Source: Paenibacillus humicus NBRC 102415
Lineage (GTDB): Bacteria > Bacillota > Bacilli > Paenibacillales > Paenibacillaceae
Length of the DNA: 64,000 nucleotides
Direction of reading: 5' to 3'
NCBI RefSeq assembly: GCF_004000905.1
Contig: NZ_BIMD01000017.1
Location: 29,528-93,527 of the forward strand
Positions within the stretch are counted from its first letter, which is position 1, and each line of letters starts with the position of its first letter. Positions 18,295 through 28,582 of this stretch are shown piece after piece. The notes under the pieces were generated by a model. It ran no database searches and had not been told where the DNA came from. It was given only the letters and a program-made list of their open reading frames with translations. The position numbers and the translations under genes were made by a program.

Positions 18295-18453
18295 TGCTGT
18301 TTCACCACTTTCTTCCTTAATGGTTTATCACTTATTCAACAAATCTTCAGGCATTCCTGCATCTTCGACATAAAATAATTAAAAAAATGAGAGATCGATG
18401 TCGAGATTTGCCGAGTACGATAATCTTCCTAAATTTTCATATTTATTACAATG
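18295..18453 (-). promoter_or_regulatory. Leader of the flagellar operon with a possible CodY half-site
   Basis: This AT-rich stretch between the codY terminator and flgB must hold the operon promoter. I see no confident sigma-A or sigma-D pair. At 18432-18440 the plus strand reads AATTTTCAT, matching the first half of the known CodY box AATTTTCWGAAAATT; the full 15-mer has about five mismatches. The leader is much richer in A/T than the flanking genes. Function is inferred from position only. Confidence 0.35.
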
Positions 18454-18490
18454 AGAAAAAAGCCCTATCTTTATATAAAGATAGGGCTTT
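18454..18490 (-). terminator. Rho-independent terminator after codY
   Basis: A perfect palindrome of 28 bases (14 bp per arm, 18461-18474 with 18475-18488) is extended by A:T pairs and followed, in the minus direction, by TTTTTCTC. It lies 22 bp downstream of the codY stop. It should insulate the flagellar operon from codY transcription. Confidence 0.9.
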
Positions 18491-18511
18491 CCTGGGTATA
18501 AAGAACCTCTT

Positions 18512-19285
18512 TTACTTCTTCATCTTGCCTAATTCTTCCAAAAGTTGATGGTTCAGGATGCGGATGTAAGTGCCTTTCATTCCTAAAGATCGCGTTTCGA
18601 TAACTCCAGCGCTCTCGAGTTTGCGGAGCGCGTTCACAATCACGGATCTGGTTATACCGACCCGGTCGGCGATCTTCGACGCAACGAGCAACCCTTCCTT
18701 GCCTTCCAGCTCCTCGAAAATATGCTCGACAGCTTCCAGCTCGCTGAAGGACAGCGAGCCGATCGCGACTGCGACGACAGCTCTGCTGCGCGCCTCAAGC
18801 GCGATCTCTTCCGCTCTCTCCCGCAGGATTTCCATGCCTACGATTGTGGACCCGTATTCGGCGAGGATGAGATCCTCATCGTCGAATACTCCGCTCAGAC
18901 GCGTGAGGACGACGGTACCGAGCCGGTCTCCGCCGCCGGTGATCGGAACGACGCACATCATCTCCTGGGCGTTCATGAAGCGGAATACATCCGCGATGCC
19001 GGGATCGGGAACGACATTGGTCTCCGGCTCCCTCATCTGCAGGAATCGGGCGTTTGTCTCCTGAGGAAAGCGGAGCTCGGCTTCAGCTGCCAAGCTCCGG
19101 AACTGATCATGGTCGAAACGGTCGACTGCGGCGCAGCCCAAAATCTTGCCTCTGCGGCTGACAACGAAAATGTTGGCTTGAATGACGGAGCTGAGAACTT
19201 CCGCCATCTCCCTGAAGCTGAGTGCCTTGCCCGCCGCTTTTTGCAGCAGCCGGTTCAGCGATCTTGTTTTGGTCAATAATGTCAT
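18512..19285 (-). CDS. codY: GTP- and branched-chain amino acid-sensing repressor CodY
   Basis: CodY, 257 residues (usual 259). An N-terminal GAF domain (about 1-155; [20 protein letters not shown]) binds Ile/Leu/Val, and the C-terminal winged helix reads [20 protein letters not shown] at about 204-223. CodY represses nutrient-scavenging, competence and motility genes in rich conditions. It follows hslU by 25 bp, so it is likely co-transcribed with hslVU, and ends at a strong terminator. The DNA-binding helix is complete. Confidence 0.97.
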   Translation of the reverse strand: MTLLTKTRSLNRLLQKAAGKALSFREMAEVLSSVIQANIFVVSRRGKILGCAAVDRFDHDQFRSLAAEAELRFPQETNARFLQMREPETNVVPDPGIADVFRFMNAQEMMCVVPITGGGDRLGTVVLTRLSGVFDDEDLILAEYGSTIVGMEILRERAEEIALEARSRAVVAVAIGSLSFSELEAVEHIFEELEGKEGLLVASKIADRVGITRSVIVNALRKLESAGVIETRSLGMKGTYIRILNHQLLEELGKMKK

Positions 19286-19310
19286 CTTTCTGCTTGCCCC
19301 CCGAACTACC

Positions 19311-20705
19311 CTACAATATATATTGGCTCAAATCCCGGTCTTGCGCAATGGAGGATAGCTTTTCCTTCACATACTCCGGCGTGATGAGCAGACTTTCCAG
19401 CGTTAGGTCCGGCGCCTCGAAAGACAAGTCCTCGAGCAGCTTCTCCAGAATCGTATGGAGCCTGCGCGCGCCTATGTTTTCTGTATTGCGGTTGACGTCA
19501 GCCGCGATGGACGCAAGCTCCGCAATCGCCTCATCCGAAAATTCGATTGCGATTCCTTCCGTCGCCAACAGCGCGGTGTATTGTTTGGTCAGAGCGTTTT
19601 TGGGCTCCTTGAGAATCTGCACGAAGTCCTCCAGCGTCAGCGATGTCAATTCCACCCGAATCGGGAATCTTCCCTGAAGCTCAGGGATGAGATCGGACGG
19701 TTTGGAAACGTGGAACGCTCCTGCGGCGATGAACAGGATGTAGTCGGTTTTGACCGCTCCATATTTCGTCATGATGGTAGAGCCTTCGACGATCGGCAGA
19801 ATGTCGCGCTGTACGCCTTCACGAGACACGTCAGGACCCGACCCCTTGGAAGGACTCGCGATCTTGTCGATCTCGTCCAGGAAGACGATTCCGGACTGCT
19901 CCGCCCTTCTCACCGATTCGCCGATGACCTCGTCCATATCAATCAGCTTGGCCGCCTCTTCCTGCGTCAATACCTTGCGGGCTTCCTTGACCGTAAGCTT
20001 GCGGCGCTTGGTCCGCTTCGGCATGAACTGTCCCAGCATCTCCTGCATGTTCATGCCCATCATTTCATTGCCCTGCCCCGACATCATATCCATCATCGTC
20101 GGCGAAGTATCCTCGACATCAAGCTCCAGCAGATCGTTTTCCAGCTCTCCGGCTTTAAGCTTTGCGCGGACAGCCTGCCTTTTGCCCAGAATATCGGGAT
20201 CGTTCACCTTCTCTTCCTCATCGTCCTTGGACCCTTGATTGCCGAAGAGCATTTCAAGAGGATTTTTGCCGCCCTTGGACTTGACCGGAGACGGAACAAG
20301 AAGCTCGACGAGCCGTTCGTTGGCCTGCTCTTCCGCCCTGTCCTTCACCCGTTCGGTCCGTTCGGCCTTGACCATGCGGATCGACACTTCCACGAGATCG
20401 CGGATCATCGATTCCACGTCCCGGCCGACATAACCGACCTCGGTGAATTTCGTCGCCTCGATCTTGACGAACGGCGCTCCCACAAGCTTGGCCAGACGCC
20501 TGGCAATTTCCGTTTTGCCGACGCCGGTCGGACCGATCATCAGCATGTTTTTCGGAACGATTTCGTCCCTCAAGGCTTCGTCGAGCTTGCTGCGGCGGTA
20601 ACGGTTGCGCAAGGCGACCGCGACCGAGCGCTTGGCCTGCTTCTGGCCTACGATATATTTGTCCAGTTCAGCAACGATTTGCCTTGGCGTCAAATCTTCC
20701 TTCAC
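19311..20705 (-). CDS. hslU: ATP-dependent protease ATPase subunit HslU (ClpY)
   Basis: A 464-residue AAA+ unfoldase for the HslV peptidase. Walker [16 protein letters not shown] is at about 53-67, the GYVGRDVES pore loop is at about 88-96, and Walker B is in [12 protein letters not shown] at about 270-281. The I domain is at about 110-240 and includes a Met-rich segment ([20 protein letters not shown]). It lies 54 bp after hslV and 25 bp before codY, the Bacillus clpQ-clpY-codY order. Confidence 0.97.
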   Translation of the reverse strand: MKEDLTPRQIVAELDKYIVGQKQAKRSVAVALRNRYRRSKLDEALRDEIVPKNMLMIGPTGVGKTEIARRLAKLVGAPFVKIEATKFTEVGYVGRDVESMIRDLVEVSIRMVKAERTERVKDRAEEQANERLVELLVPSPVKSKGGKNPLEMLFGNQGSKDDEEEKVNDPDILGKRQAVRAKLKAGELENDLLELDVEDTSPTMMDMMSGQGNEMMGMNMQEMLGQFMPKRTKRRKLTVKEARKVLTQEEAAKLIDMDEVIGESVRRAEQSGIVFLDEIDKIASPSKGSGPDVSREGVQRDILPIVEGSTIMTKYGAVKTDYILFIAAGAFHVSKPSDLIPELQGRFPIRVELTSLTLEDFVQILKEPKNALTKQYTALLATEGIAIEFSDEAIAELASIAADVNRNTENIGARRLHTILEKLLEDLSFEAPDLTLESLLITPEYVKEKLSSIAQDRDLSQYIL

Positions 20706-20759
20706 AGGCTCACTCCCTCTGCATACTAATAATCGCTATCGCGTTAAGGGCAGGAATCT

Positions 20760-21302
20760 TCAGACTTCTTCCACGATGATGCTGTGATTGGTGAATACGC
20801 AAATCTCCGCTGCCGTCTCAAGTGCTGCCTGAGCCATTTCCCTGGCGCTGAGATTAGGCGCGTGCCGCTTCAATGCCCTCGCGGCAGCAAGGGCGAAGCT
20901 GCCACCGGAGCCGATGGCCAAAATGCCGTCATCCGGCTCAATGACTTCCCCGTTGCCCGAAATCAGCAGCAGTCCGGTGGTGTCCATGACGAGAAGCATC
21001 GCCTCGAGCCGGCGAAGCACCCGGTCCGATCTCCACTCCTTGGCGAGTTCGACGGCGGCGCGCTGCAAGTTCCCGTGATGCTCCTCGAGCTTGCTTTCGA
21101 ACTTCTCGAACAAGGTGATTGCATCCGCAACCGAGCCGGCAAAGCCCGCGGCTACTTGGCCGCGGTACAGACGCCGGACTTTTTTGGCGGAGCCTTTCAT
21201 GATCATGCTGTTGCCGAAGGTCACTTGACCGTCGCCCGCTATGGCGCCTTTTCCATTATGGCGGACGGCGCATATCGTCGTCGCGTGGAACTGCATTTCC
21301 AT
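20760..21302 (-). CDS. hslV: ATP-dependent protease peptidase subunit HslV (ClpQ)
   Basis: HslV of 180 residues from the ATG at 21302, chosen because GGGAG lies 8 nt before it; ATGs at 21308 and 21296 are less well spaced or possible alternatives. The peptidase core [23 protein letters not shown] runs on to GFAGSVADA and the C-terminal [12 protein letters not shown] segment. The catalytic Thr of E. coli HslV aligns with T8 here, so the protein has a short N-terminal extension (MEMQFHA) like B. subtilis ClpQ, which instead uses an N-terminal Ser. Processing or a different nucleophile is implied. Confidence 0.93.
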   Translation of the reverse strand: MEMQFHATTICAVRHNGKGAIAGDGQVTFGNSMIMKGSAKKVRRLYRGQVAAGFAGSVADAITLFEKFESKLEEHHGNLQRAAVELAKEWRSDRVLRRLEAMLLVMDTTGLLLISGNGEVIEPDDGILAIGSGGSFALAAARALKRHAPNLSAREMAQAALETAAEICVFTNHSIIVEEV

Positions 21303-21329
21303 GAACATGTCTCCCTTCGTGTCTGGCTC

Positions 21330-22664
21330 CTAAACGGACGGAACCGCTCCTAGAACATCGCGCTTGAAGGATTCAACCGCTTCGATCGCTCTTGCCGCGA
21401 TCATCTCGTTCTTTTCCTTCTTGTTGCGGATCCGCTTCTCCAGCGGAGGGAATAGGCCGAAATTGGCGTTCATCGGCTGGAAGTGGCGGAAGTCGGCCGT
21501 CGTTATATATCCCGCCATGCTGCCGAGAGCCGTCTCTGCAGGCAGGACGAGCGGCTCCAGCCCTTTGGCCAGCCGTCCGGCGTTGAGGCCCGCCAGCAGG
21601 CCGGAGGCGGCCGATTCCACATAGCCCTCGACCCCGGTCATCTGGCCGGCGAAGAAGAGGTTCTCGCGGCCCTTGAACTGGTACGTCGACTCCAGCAGCT
21701 TCGGCGAGTTGATGAACGTATTGCGGTGCATGACTCCGTAACGGACGAATTCCGCATTTTCAAGCCCCGGGATGAGAGAGAATACCCGCTTCTGCTCTCC
21801 CCACTTCAGATGCGTCTGGAAGCCGACCAGATTGTAGAGCGTGCCGGCGGCGTTGTCCTGGCGCAGCTGGATGACCGCATGCGGCAGCTTGCCCGTACGG
21901 GGATCGATGAGCCCGACCGGCTTCATCGGACCGAACAGCACCGTCTGCTTGCCGCGCTGGGCCATGACCTCGATCGGCATGCAGCCTTCGAAATAGACTT
22001 CCTTCTCGAATTCCTTTAAGGCGGCCGTCTCTGCGGTAATCAAGGCTTCATGGAAGATGTTGAATTCCTCTTCCGTCATCGGGCAGTTCAGGTAGGCCGC
22101 TTCGCCTTTGTCATAACGCGAAGCCAGATAAACCTTCTCCATGTCGATGGAGTCCTTCTCCACAATCGGAGCGGCGGCGTCGTAGAAGTAGAAATACTCC
22201 TCTCCCATCAGGTCCTTGATCGCTCCGGAGAGCGCTGGCGCCGTCAGAGGGCCGGTAGCGATGACCGTAATTCCGTCCTCCGGAATCGAGGTGATCTCTT
22301 CGTTGCTTACCGTAATCAAAGGATGATTGCGCAGCGTTTGCGTAATATCTCCCGAGAATCCGTCGCGGTCAACGGCTAGCGCGCCGCCGGCAGGCACCGC
22401 ATTGCGATCGGCCGATTCGAGAACGAGAGAGCCGAGCCTTCTCATTTCTTCCTTCAAGACGCCGACGGCATTGGTGAGGCCGTTGGCGCGCAAGCTGTTG
22501 CTGCATACAAGCTCGGCGAATTTGTCGGTATGATGCGCAGGCGTGCGGGTAACCGGACGCATTTCGTACAGATGGACCGGAACTCCCTGGGAAGCGATCT
22601 GCCAGGCGGCTTCGCTGCCGGCCAGACCGGCTCCAATGACGGTAACGTGCTGTGGTGTGGACAC
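21330..22664 (-). CDS. trmFO: tRNA (uracil-54-C5) methyltransferase TrmFO
   Basis: A 444-residue folate- and FAD-dependent enzyme making ribothymidine at tRNA position 54. The FAD-binding [11 protein letters not shown] motif is at about 11-21, and the family segments [20 protein letters not shown] and [20 protein letters not shown] are intact. hslV starts 27 bp downstream; codV/xerC, which sits between them in B. subtilis, is absent. Confidence 0.97.
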   Translation of the reverse strand: MSTPQHVTVIGAGLAGSEAAWQIASQGVPVHLYEMRPVTRTPAHHTDKFAELVCSNSLRANGLTNAVGVLKEEMRRLGSLVLESADRNAVPAGGALAVDRDGFSGDITQTLRNHPLITVSNEEITSIPEDGITVIATGPLTAPALSGAIKDLMGEEYFYFYDAAAPIVEKDSIDMEKVYLASRYDKGEAAYLNCPMTEEEFNIFHEALITAETAALKEFEKEVYFEGCMPIEVMAQRGKQTVLFGPMKPVGLIDPRTGKLPHAVIQLRQDNAAGTLYNLVGFQTHLKWGEQKRVFSLIPGLENAEFVRYGVMHRNTFINSPKLLESTYQFKGRENLFFAGQMTGVEGYVESAASGLLAGLNAGRLAKGLEPLVLPAETALGSMAGYITTADFRHFQPMNANFGLFPPLEKRIRNKKEKNEMIAARAIEAVESFKRDVLGAVPSV

Positions 22665-22710
22665 TTGCTATTCCTCGCTTTCTTTCATTCAAAGGACTTC
22701 ATAACCGCAG

Positions 22711-22747
22711 GGAAGCGGAAAGCATGTCGAGACGGCTTTCCGCTTCC
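22711..22747. repeat. Perfect 13-bp hairpin between topA and trmFO
   Basis: GGAAGCGGAAAGC (22711-22723) and its exact complement (22735-22747) flank an 11-nt loop, just after the topA stop. No T-run follows on either strand, so it is not a standard intrinsic terminator. It could protect or attenuate the topA-trmFO transcript. Confidence 0.7.
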
Positions 22748-22760
22748 ACGTGGGTATAGG

Positions 22761-24860
22761 TTACAGCTGATCGAGATCCTGGTCTTCGGGAAGCTCTTCC
22801 GTATAATCGCAGGAAGGGCATTGGAGACGGGCTCCGGTCTTGTTCCGCTTCACGACGAGCATGCTGTCGCACTGGGGACATGGCTTGCCGGACGGCCGGT
22901 CCCAGGAGACATAGTCACATTCAGGATATTGATCGCAGCCGAAAAAGATTCTTCCTTTTTTGCTGCGGCGTTCAATGATGTGGCCTTTCTCGCATTTCGG
23001 GCACACGACTCCGATGCTTTTGACGATCGGCTTCGTATTCCGGCAGTCCGGGAATCCCGAGCAGGCCAGGAATTTGCCGAAGCGGCCCATTTTGTAGACC
23101 ATCGGCATGCCGCATTTCTCGCAGGTTTCATCCGAAACCTCGTCTTGGAGCTCGACTTCCTTCATCTCTTCCTCGGCTACTTCCAGACGCTTCTCGAAGG
23201 AATCGTAGAACTGGGCGAGCACCTTGACCCAGTCCTCCTTGCCTTCCTCGACATGGTCAAGGTCGCCTTCCATATGGGCGGTGAACTCCGCATCCAGAAT
23301 TTCGGGGAAGAACTCTTCCATGAGCTGGATGACGAGGTCGCCAAGCTCGGTCGGCATGAATTTCTTCTCTTCGATCGCGACGTAACCGCGCTTCTGGATC
23401 GTCTCCAGCGTCGGAGCGTAGGTGGACGGACGGCCGATGCCGAGCTCTTCCAGCGTTTTTACGAGACGCGCTTCCGTGTAGCGGGGAGGCGGCTGCGTGA
23501 AATGCTGCTTGGGAACCATGGAATCCGTCTTCACCGCGTCTCCGACCGACAGTGCGGGGAGGAATTTGTCCTCTTCCGTCGTGCCATCGTCGTTGCCTTC
23601 GACGTACACCTTCATGAATCCCGGGAATTTCACCTTGGAGCCCGCCGCCCGGAAGACGACTTCTCCTGCAGCGAGATCCACCGTCATCGTATCCAGCACG
23701 GCCGAGCTCATCTGGCTGGCAACGAAGCGCTCCCAGACAAGCTTGTACAGGCGATACTGATCCCGGCTCAAAAACTCTTTGACCGCATCCGGCTCCCAGG
23801 CCATCGAAGTCGGGCGGATCGCTTCATGCGCATCCTGCGCATTGCTGTTCTTTTTGAGATAAACCCTGGGCTGCTCGGGATAATACTCCGCGCCGTATTT
23901 CGATGTGATATATTCCTTGGCTTCCTCTTGGGCTATCGGGGAAATCCGGGTCGAATCGGTTCTCATATACGTGATAAGACCCGCTGTGCCTTCCTTGCCG
24001 AGATCGACGCCCTCGTACAGCTGCTGGGCGACGCTCATCGTCTTGGAGGCGCGGAAGTTCAGCTTGCGCGCGGCTTCCTGCTGGAGCGAGCTTGTAATGA
24101 ACGGCGGAGCCGGATTGCGCTGGCGCTCCTTCTCTTTCACTTCGGCTACCGTGAAGGACTTGCTGCCGATGGCATCCAGAACGCGCTGCATTTCTGCTTC
24201 GCTCCGCAGCTCTCCTTTTTCGCCGGCAAGGCTGTGGAACTTCGCTTCGAATTCGGATTTGCCCTTGGCGAGGCCCGCTGTAATCGACCAGTACTCTTCG
24301 GGAATGAAGGCATCGATCTCATGCTCCCGGTCGATGATCAGCTTCACCGCTACCGATTGGACGCGGCCTGCGGAAAGTCCTTTTTTGACTTTCTTCCATA
24401 ATAGGGGGCTGATCTTGTAGCCGACGAGACGGTCGAGAATACGGCGCGCCTGCTGCGCGTTGACCAGATCCATATCGATTTTGCGCGGAGTCTTGAAGGC
24501 GTCCTTGACGGCCTGCTTCGTAATCTCGTTGAAAACGACGCGGCAGGTGTCCGTCTCGCTGATGTCCAGATAATGCGCCAAATGCCAGGCGATCGCTTCC
24601 CCTTCGCGATCGGGGTCAGCCGCCAGATAAACTTTTTTGACTTTTTTGCTCGCGTCCTTGAGTTCCTTGAGGACGGAGCCTTTGCCGCGAATCGTAATAT
24701 ATTTGGGGTTGAAATCGTTCTCGACTTCGACGCCGATCTGGCTTTTCGGCAAATCGCGGATGTGGCCCATGGAGGCTTTCACAATGAATTTGCTTCCCAA
24801 ATATTTGCCAATCGTCTTTGCTTTTGCCGGTGATTCGACAATGACAAGTGAATCGGCCAT
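22761..24860 (-). CDS. topA: DNA topoisomerase I TopA
   Basis: A 699-residue type IA topoisomerase. The Toprim domain starts with [19 protein letters not shown] and holds the acidic triad [12 protein letters not shown] at about 82-93. The active-site tyrosine is Y298 ([14 protein letters not shown]). Three C-terminal Cys4 zinc ribbons begin near 582 (CEKCGMPM), 614 (CPKCEKGH) and 660 (CPQCDSML). It relaxes negative supercoils. dprA ends 27 bp upstream. Complete and typical. Confidence 0.98.
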   Translation of the reverse strand: MADSLVIVESPAKAKTIGKYLGSKFIVKASMGHIRDLPKSQIGVEVENDFNPKYITIRGKGSVLKELKDASKKVKKVYLAADPDREGEAIAWHLAHYLDISETDTCRVVFNEITKQAVKDAFKTPRKIDMDLVNAQQARRILDRLVGYKISPLLWKKVKKGLSAGRVQSVAVKLIIDREHEIDAFIPEEYWSITAGLAKGKSEFEAKFHSLAGEKGELRSEAEMQRVLDAIGSKSFTVAEVKEKERQRNPAPPFITSSLQQEAARKLNFRASKTMSVAQQLYEGVDLGKEGTAGLITYMRTDSTRISPIAQEEAKEYITSKYGAEYYPEQPRVYLKKNSNAQDAHEAIRPTSMAWEPDAVKEFLSRDQYRLYKLVWERFVASQMSSAVLDTMTVDLAAGEVVFRAAGSKVKFPGFMKVYVEGNDDGTTEEDKFLPALSVGDAVKTDSMVPKQHFTQPPPRYTEARLVKTLEELGIGRPSTYAPTLETIQKRGYVAIEEKKFMPTELGDLVIQLMEEFFPEILDAEFTAHMEGDLDHVEEGKEDWVKVLAQFYDSFEKRLEVAEEEMKEVELQDEVSDETCEKCGMPMVYKMGRFGKFLACSGFPDCRNTKPIVKSIGVVCPKCEKGHIIERRSKKGRIFFGCDQYPECDYVSWDRPSGKPCPQCDSMLVVKRNKTGARLQCPSCDYTEELPEDQDLDQL

Positions 24861-24887
24861 TCTGGCGTCCTCCTTTCACAGCTGTAA

Positions 24888-25997
24888 TTACAATGCCATA
24901 TATATGGAACCGCTTTGCTGTTCAATCTTATGTTTTAAAGATAAATTTATCAGAACTGCCTGCAAAAGTCCAAAAGGCATGTTCAAGGCTTCCAGCAACC
25001 CGTCTGCAGATCGCGGTCCATCCTGCAGGAGGCGGAGAACCGCCTCCTCTTCAGCCGTCAACGCGGCGCCGTCCCGCTCCGGTTCGGGCATGCGTCTGCA
25101 GCTGTCCGGATATTCCTCGCCGATCTGGCGCGCATCGCTGAGCAGACGGGCATAACCGCAGCGGATGAGCTCGTTGCAGCCCTCGCTGCGTGTCGAGCCG
25201 AGCGGGCCCGGAACCGCGAATACATCCCGGTTCATCTCGAGCGCCTGCTCCGCCGTAATCAGGGAACCGCTCCGCGAAGCGGCCTCCACAACGACGGTTC
25301 CGAGACTCAGTCCGGCAATGATGCGGTTGCGCTGCGGGAACATGCCGGGATGAACCGGAGTTCCGATCGGGTATTCCGAGAGCAGCAGGCCGTCGCGGGC
25401 GATCCGTCTGTACAGCGGCCGGTTCTCCGGCGGATATGCCGTATCGACCGGCGTCCCCAGGACGGCGATCGTGCCGCAGCCGGCATCAAGGGCGGCCTGA
25501 TGGACGATGCCGTCAATGCCCTTGGCCATGCCGCTGACGACGGTAAAGCCCTGCCGCGCGATTCCTCCGGCAAGCGCTGAAGCGGCCTGCCTGCCGTAGA
25601 CGCTCGGGTTGCGGGTGCCGACAACCGATAGGCAAGGAGTGCTCAGCAGACGTCGATCTCCGATTCCGTACAACACCCATGGCGGCTGCGGGGTCTGTCT
25701 CAGCAGCTCCGGATATTCCGAATCGAGCGGCGTCAGCCTCCAGCCTCCTTGGCCGGCCAGGGCGTCTTCCCAAGCCGGCTTGATATTTCCGGTCCAGCGC
25801 CGGCAAAATTCCTCGGCCGGCTGCGCCCTGATGCCAAGCCGGATCAGCTTGTCGGCCGTTATCGTCTCCTTCAAGCTCATGCCGGACATCAGAACCTTGT
25901 TGACCGACGCCCAGCCGATGCCTGGAGTCTCGCTCAGCGTTACGATGAATATTCGGATAACCTGTTCGTTGTCATGATTAGGGAGCCAAGTCACCAT
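24888..25997 (-). CDS. dprA: DNA processing protein DprA
   Basis: A 369-residue DprA/Smf with a SAM-like N-terminal region (about 20-90) and a Rossmann core: VVGTRNPSVYGRQAA at about 124-138, VVSGMAKGIDGIVHQAAL at about 152-169, FPQRNRIIAGLS at about 223-234, and EAASRSGSLITAEQALE. It loads RecA on incoming single strands in natural transformation. A C-terminal winged-helix domain follows (about 300-365). A weak promoter-like pair (TTGCAA-17-CACAAT) lies upstream. Confidence 0.95.
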   Translation of the reverse strand: MVTWLPNHDNEQVIRIFIVTLSETPGIGWASVNKVLMSGMSLKETITADKLIRLGIRAQPAEEFCRRWTGNIKPAWEDALAGQGGWRLTPLDSEYPELLRQTPQPPWVLYGIGDRRLLSTPCLSVVGTRNPSVYGRQAASALAGGIARQGFTVVSGMAKGIDGIVHQAALDAGCGTIAVLGTPVDTAYPPENRPLYRRIARDGLLLSEYPIGTPVHPGMFPQRNRIIAGLSLGTVVVEAASRSGSLITAEQALEMNRDVFAVPGPLGSTRSEGCNELIRCGYARLLSDARQIGEEYPDSCRRMPEPERDGAALTAEEEAVLRLLQDGPRSADGLLEALNMPFGLLQAVLINLSLKHKIEQQSGSIYMAL

Positions 25998-26097
25998 CTG
26001 GCGGATTCGTCCTCTCGCGATAAGGATCGGCCGGCTCCGCGCTCCTTCCTATTGTGGGGCACAAGAATGGAGATTGCAAGCGCAGCCGGGCCGGCAA

Positions 26098-26146
26098 AAC
26101 AAAAGGCAGCCTTCCCCAACCCCTGACGGGTCGAAGAAGGCTGCCT
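26098..26146 (-). terminator. Rho-independent terminator after sucD
   Basis: An 11-bp stem (AGGCAGCCTTC at 26104-26114 with 26136-26146) and a run TTTTGTTTT in the minus direction lie 28 bp beyond the sucD stop. It separates sucCD from dprA. Confidence 0.88.
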
Positions 26147-26173
26147 GCCTTCAGCTAACTAGTTTGATTGGAT

Positions 26174-27103
26174 TCAGTGGGTTTTGCATTTCTCCAGAAG
26201 GCCTTGCTCTTCCAGAACGCCGACGAGAGTCGAACCCATGTCGGACGGAGTCGGAGCAACCTTGATGCCGCAAGCTTCCAGCGTCGCGATTTTTTCCGCA
26301 GCCGTTCCTTTGCCGCCGGAAATGATGGCGCCTGCATGGCCCATGCGTTTTCCCGGAGGAGCCGTAGCGCCGCCGATGAAGCCGACTACCGGCTTCTTCA
26401 TGTTGGCTTTGACCCACTCGGCCGCTTCTTCCTCAGCCGTGCCGCCGATCTCGCCGATCATGATGACCGCATAGGTGTCCGGATCTTCATTGAACAGGTT
26501 CAGGATGTCGATGAACTCGGATCCTTTGACCGGGTCGCCGCCGATGCCTACAGCCGTCGATTGGCCGATGCCGCGGGTCGTCAGCTGATGAACCGCTTCG
26601 TAAGTCAGCGTCCCCGAACGGGAAACGACGCCTACATGGCCTTTTCTGTGGATATATCCAGGCATGATGCCGATTTTGATCTCGTCCGGCGTAATGACGC
26701 CTGGGCAGTTAGGTCCGATCAGGCGGGTTTTCTTGCCTTCCATGTAACGCTTCACGCGCACCATGTCCAGAACCGGAATGCCTTCCGTGATGCAGATGAC
26801 GAGATCCAGCTCCGCTTCTACCGCCTCCAGGATGGAGTCGGCCGCGAATGCCGGCGGCACGTAGATGACGGATACCGTCGCGCCCGTGTCGGCAACCGCT
26901 TCGCGAACCGAATTGTAGACCGGCAGCGATTTCGTCTCGCCGTTTTCAAGCGTGATGTCGACGGTCGTGCCGCCTTTGCCAGGAGTTACCCCGCCAACCA
27001 TCTGGGTGCCGTATTCAAGAGCGCCCTTCGTATGGAACAGACCGGTTTGGCCGGTAATGCCCTGGGTGATCACTTTGGTGTCTTTGTTGATCAAAATGCT
27101 CAT
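26174..27103 (-). CDS. sucD: Succinyl-CoA synthetase alpha subunit SucD
   Basis: A 309-residue alpha subunit. The CoA-binding N-domain includes [19 protein letters not shown] at about 14-32, and the phosphorylated active His is H256 in [18 protein letters not shown]. It makes ATP or GTP and succinate from succinyl-CoA in the TCA cycle. sucC lies 49 bp upstream; a terminator follows. Confidence 0.98.
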   Translation of the reverse strand: MSILINKDTKVITQGITGQTGLFHTKGALEYGTQMVGGVTPGKGGTTVDITLENGETKSLPVYNSVREAVADTGATVSVIYVPPAFAADSILEAVEAELDLVICITEGIPVLDMVRVKRYMEGKKTRLIGPNCPGVITPDEIKIGIMPGYIHRKGHVGVVSRSGTLTYEAVHQLTTRGIGQSTAVGIGGDPVKGSEFIDILNLFNEDPDTYAVIMIGEIGGTAEEEAAEWVKANMKKPVVGFIGGATAPPGKRMGHAGAIISGGKGTAAEKIATLEACGIKVAPTPSDMGSTLVGVLEEQGLLEKCKTH

Positions 27104-27152
27104 CGCAAATTCACATCCCCTAACAGAATTCGTATCTGCAGCCCCAAGGGCA

Positions 27153-28313
27153 TTATTTTACGAGCGCAACGATTTTTTGAGCGCCGTCGGACATGCTGTC
27201 CGCCGCGACCAGATTCAGGCCCGATTCGTTCAGAATCTTCTTGCCGAGCTCTACGTTCGTACCTTCCAGGCGTACGACAAGCGGACGCTCCAGACCGAGC
27301 TCGCGCGCAGCCGCGACAACGCCTTCGGCGATGACGTCGCAGCGCATGATGCCGCCAAAGATATTGACGAAGATGCCTTTGACGTTGGCGTCGGAAAGCA
27401 GGATTTTGAAGGCTTCCGTTACTTTCTCCTTCGTCGCGCCGCCGCCTACGTCCAGGAAGTTCGCAGGGTCGCCGCCGTAGTGCTTGATGATGTCCATCGT
27501 CGCCATGGCAAGGCCTGCGCCGTTGACCATGCAGCCGATGTTGCCGTCCAGAGCGATGTAGCTCAGGTCGTATTTGGAAGCTTCGATTTCTTTCGCGTCT
27601 TCCTCTTCGAGGTCGCGCAGCGCCAGGATGTCCATGTGGCGGAACAGGGCGTTGGAATCGAAGTTCAGCTTGGCGTCGAGGGCCATGACGTTGCCGTCAC
27701 CCGTAACGACGAGCGGGTTGATCTCGGCGATGGAGCAGTCCTTGTCCACGAAAGCGGTATAAAGCGCTGTCATGAACTGAACCGCCTTCCGGACCAGTTC
27801 CTTCGGGATATTGATTGCATAAGCGAGGCGTTGCGCCTGGAAAGGCAGCAGGCCTACAGCCGGATCGATGACTTCCTTGATGATTTTCTCCGGGGAGTGC
27901 TCGGCGACTTCTTCAATCTCCGTGCCGCCCTCTTCGGATGCCATCATGACGACGCGGCCCGTAGCGCGGTCGACAACGACGCCGACATAATATTCTTTCT
28001 TGATGTCGCAGCCTTGCTCGATCAAGAGGCGCTTGACTTCCTTGCCTTCCGGACCGGTCTGGTGGGTAACGAGCGTCTTGCCGAGAATCTCGGACGCGTA
28101 TGCGCGGACCTCGTCCAGGTTTTTCGCAACCTTGACGCCGCCTGCCTTGCCGCGGCCGCCCGCATGGATCTGTGCCTTGACAACTACGACGGAAGTGCCA
28201 AGTTCCTTGGCGGCTTCGACAGCCTCGTCTACCGTGAAGGCCACTTTGCCTTCAGGTACGGCTACCCCGTATTGTTTCAAGACTTCTTTGCCTTGATACT
28301 CATGAATATTCAT
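27153..28313 (-). CDS. sucC: Succinyl-CoA synthetase beta subunit SucC
   Basis: A 386-residue beta subunit with an ATP-grasp N-domain starting [20 protein letters not shown], the [16 protein letters not shown] loop at about 45-60, and the C-terminal CoA-ligase domain with [18 protein letters not shown] at about 316-333. It is the first gene of the sucCD operon, divergent from comM. Confidence 0.98.
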   Translation of the reverse strand: MNIHEYQGKEVLKQYGVAVPEGKVAFTVDEAVEAAKELGTSVVVVKAQIHAGGRGKAGGVKVAKNLDEVRAYASEILGKTLVTHQTGPEGKEVKRLLIEQGCDIKKEYYVGVVVDRATGRVVMMASEEGGTEIEEVAEHSPEKIIKEVIDPAVGLLPFQAQRLAYAINIPKELVRKAVQFMTALYTAFVDKDCSIAEINPLVVTGDGNVMALDAKLNFDSNALFRHMDILALRDLEEEDAKEIEASKYDLSYIALDGNIGCMVNGAGLAMATMDIIKHYGGDPANFLDVGGGATKEKVTEAFKILLSDANVKGIFVNIFGGIMRCDVIAEGVVAAARELGLERPLVVRLEGTNVELGKKILNESGLNLVAADSMSDGAQKIVALVK

Positions 28314-28379
28314 TCACGACATCCTCCAATCCTCTGACTCAGGTGGAACAGCTGGGAAACTATCAAACAAACATCTGTC

Positions 28380-28388
28380 ATTATAACA
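28380..28388 (-). promoter_or_regulatory. Extended -10 promoter for sucCD
   Basis: In the minus direction the sequence reads TGTTATAAT, a perfect extended -10 (TGnTATAAT), about 67 bp before the sucC start. No good -35 lies 17 bp upstream. Transcription would start near 28373. Confidence 0.6.
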
Positions 28389-28476
28389 CAATCGAAGCAA
28401 GCCTTCCTGCAAAATAATCTTTATCATGTAAAATATTTTTTGATTTTGCCGCTCTTTGCGGCAATGAATCCAAATG

Positions 28477-28505
28477 TTGACAAATTCCGCCGGCATGCCT
28501 ATCCT
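28477..28505 (+). promoter_or_regulatory. Sigma-A promoter for comM
   Basis: TTGACA (28477-28482), 17-bp spacer, TATCCT (28500-28505). The -35 is perfect and the -10 matches 4 of 6. Start near 28512, about 70 nt before the comM ATG. It is back to back with the sucC promoter. Confidence 0.65.
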
Positions 28506-28582
28506 GTAGCTAACAAGTTTGTTTACAGATGGAATGTGAGGAAGCACCTTCGCCGTCTTATTTCGGGAGGTGTTTCTTTGTC

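Noticed and set aside
18295..18453. Sigma-D promoter for the flagellar operon
   Set aside because: No TAAA with a properly spaced GCCGATAT-like element could be found.
22530..24401. A 623-codon plus-strand frame antisense to topA
   Set aside because: Same shadow effect; composition is Arg/His/Leu-rich and resembles no protein.
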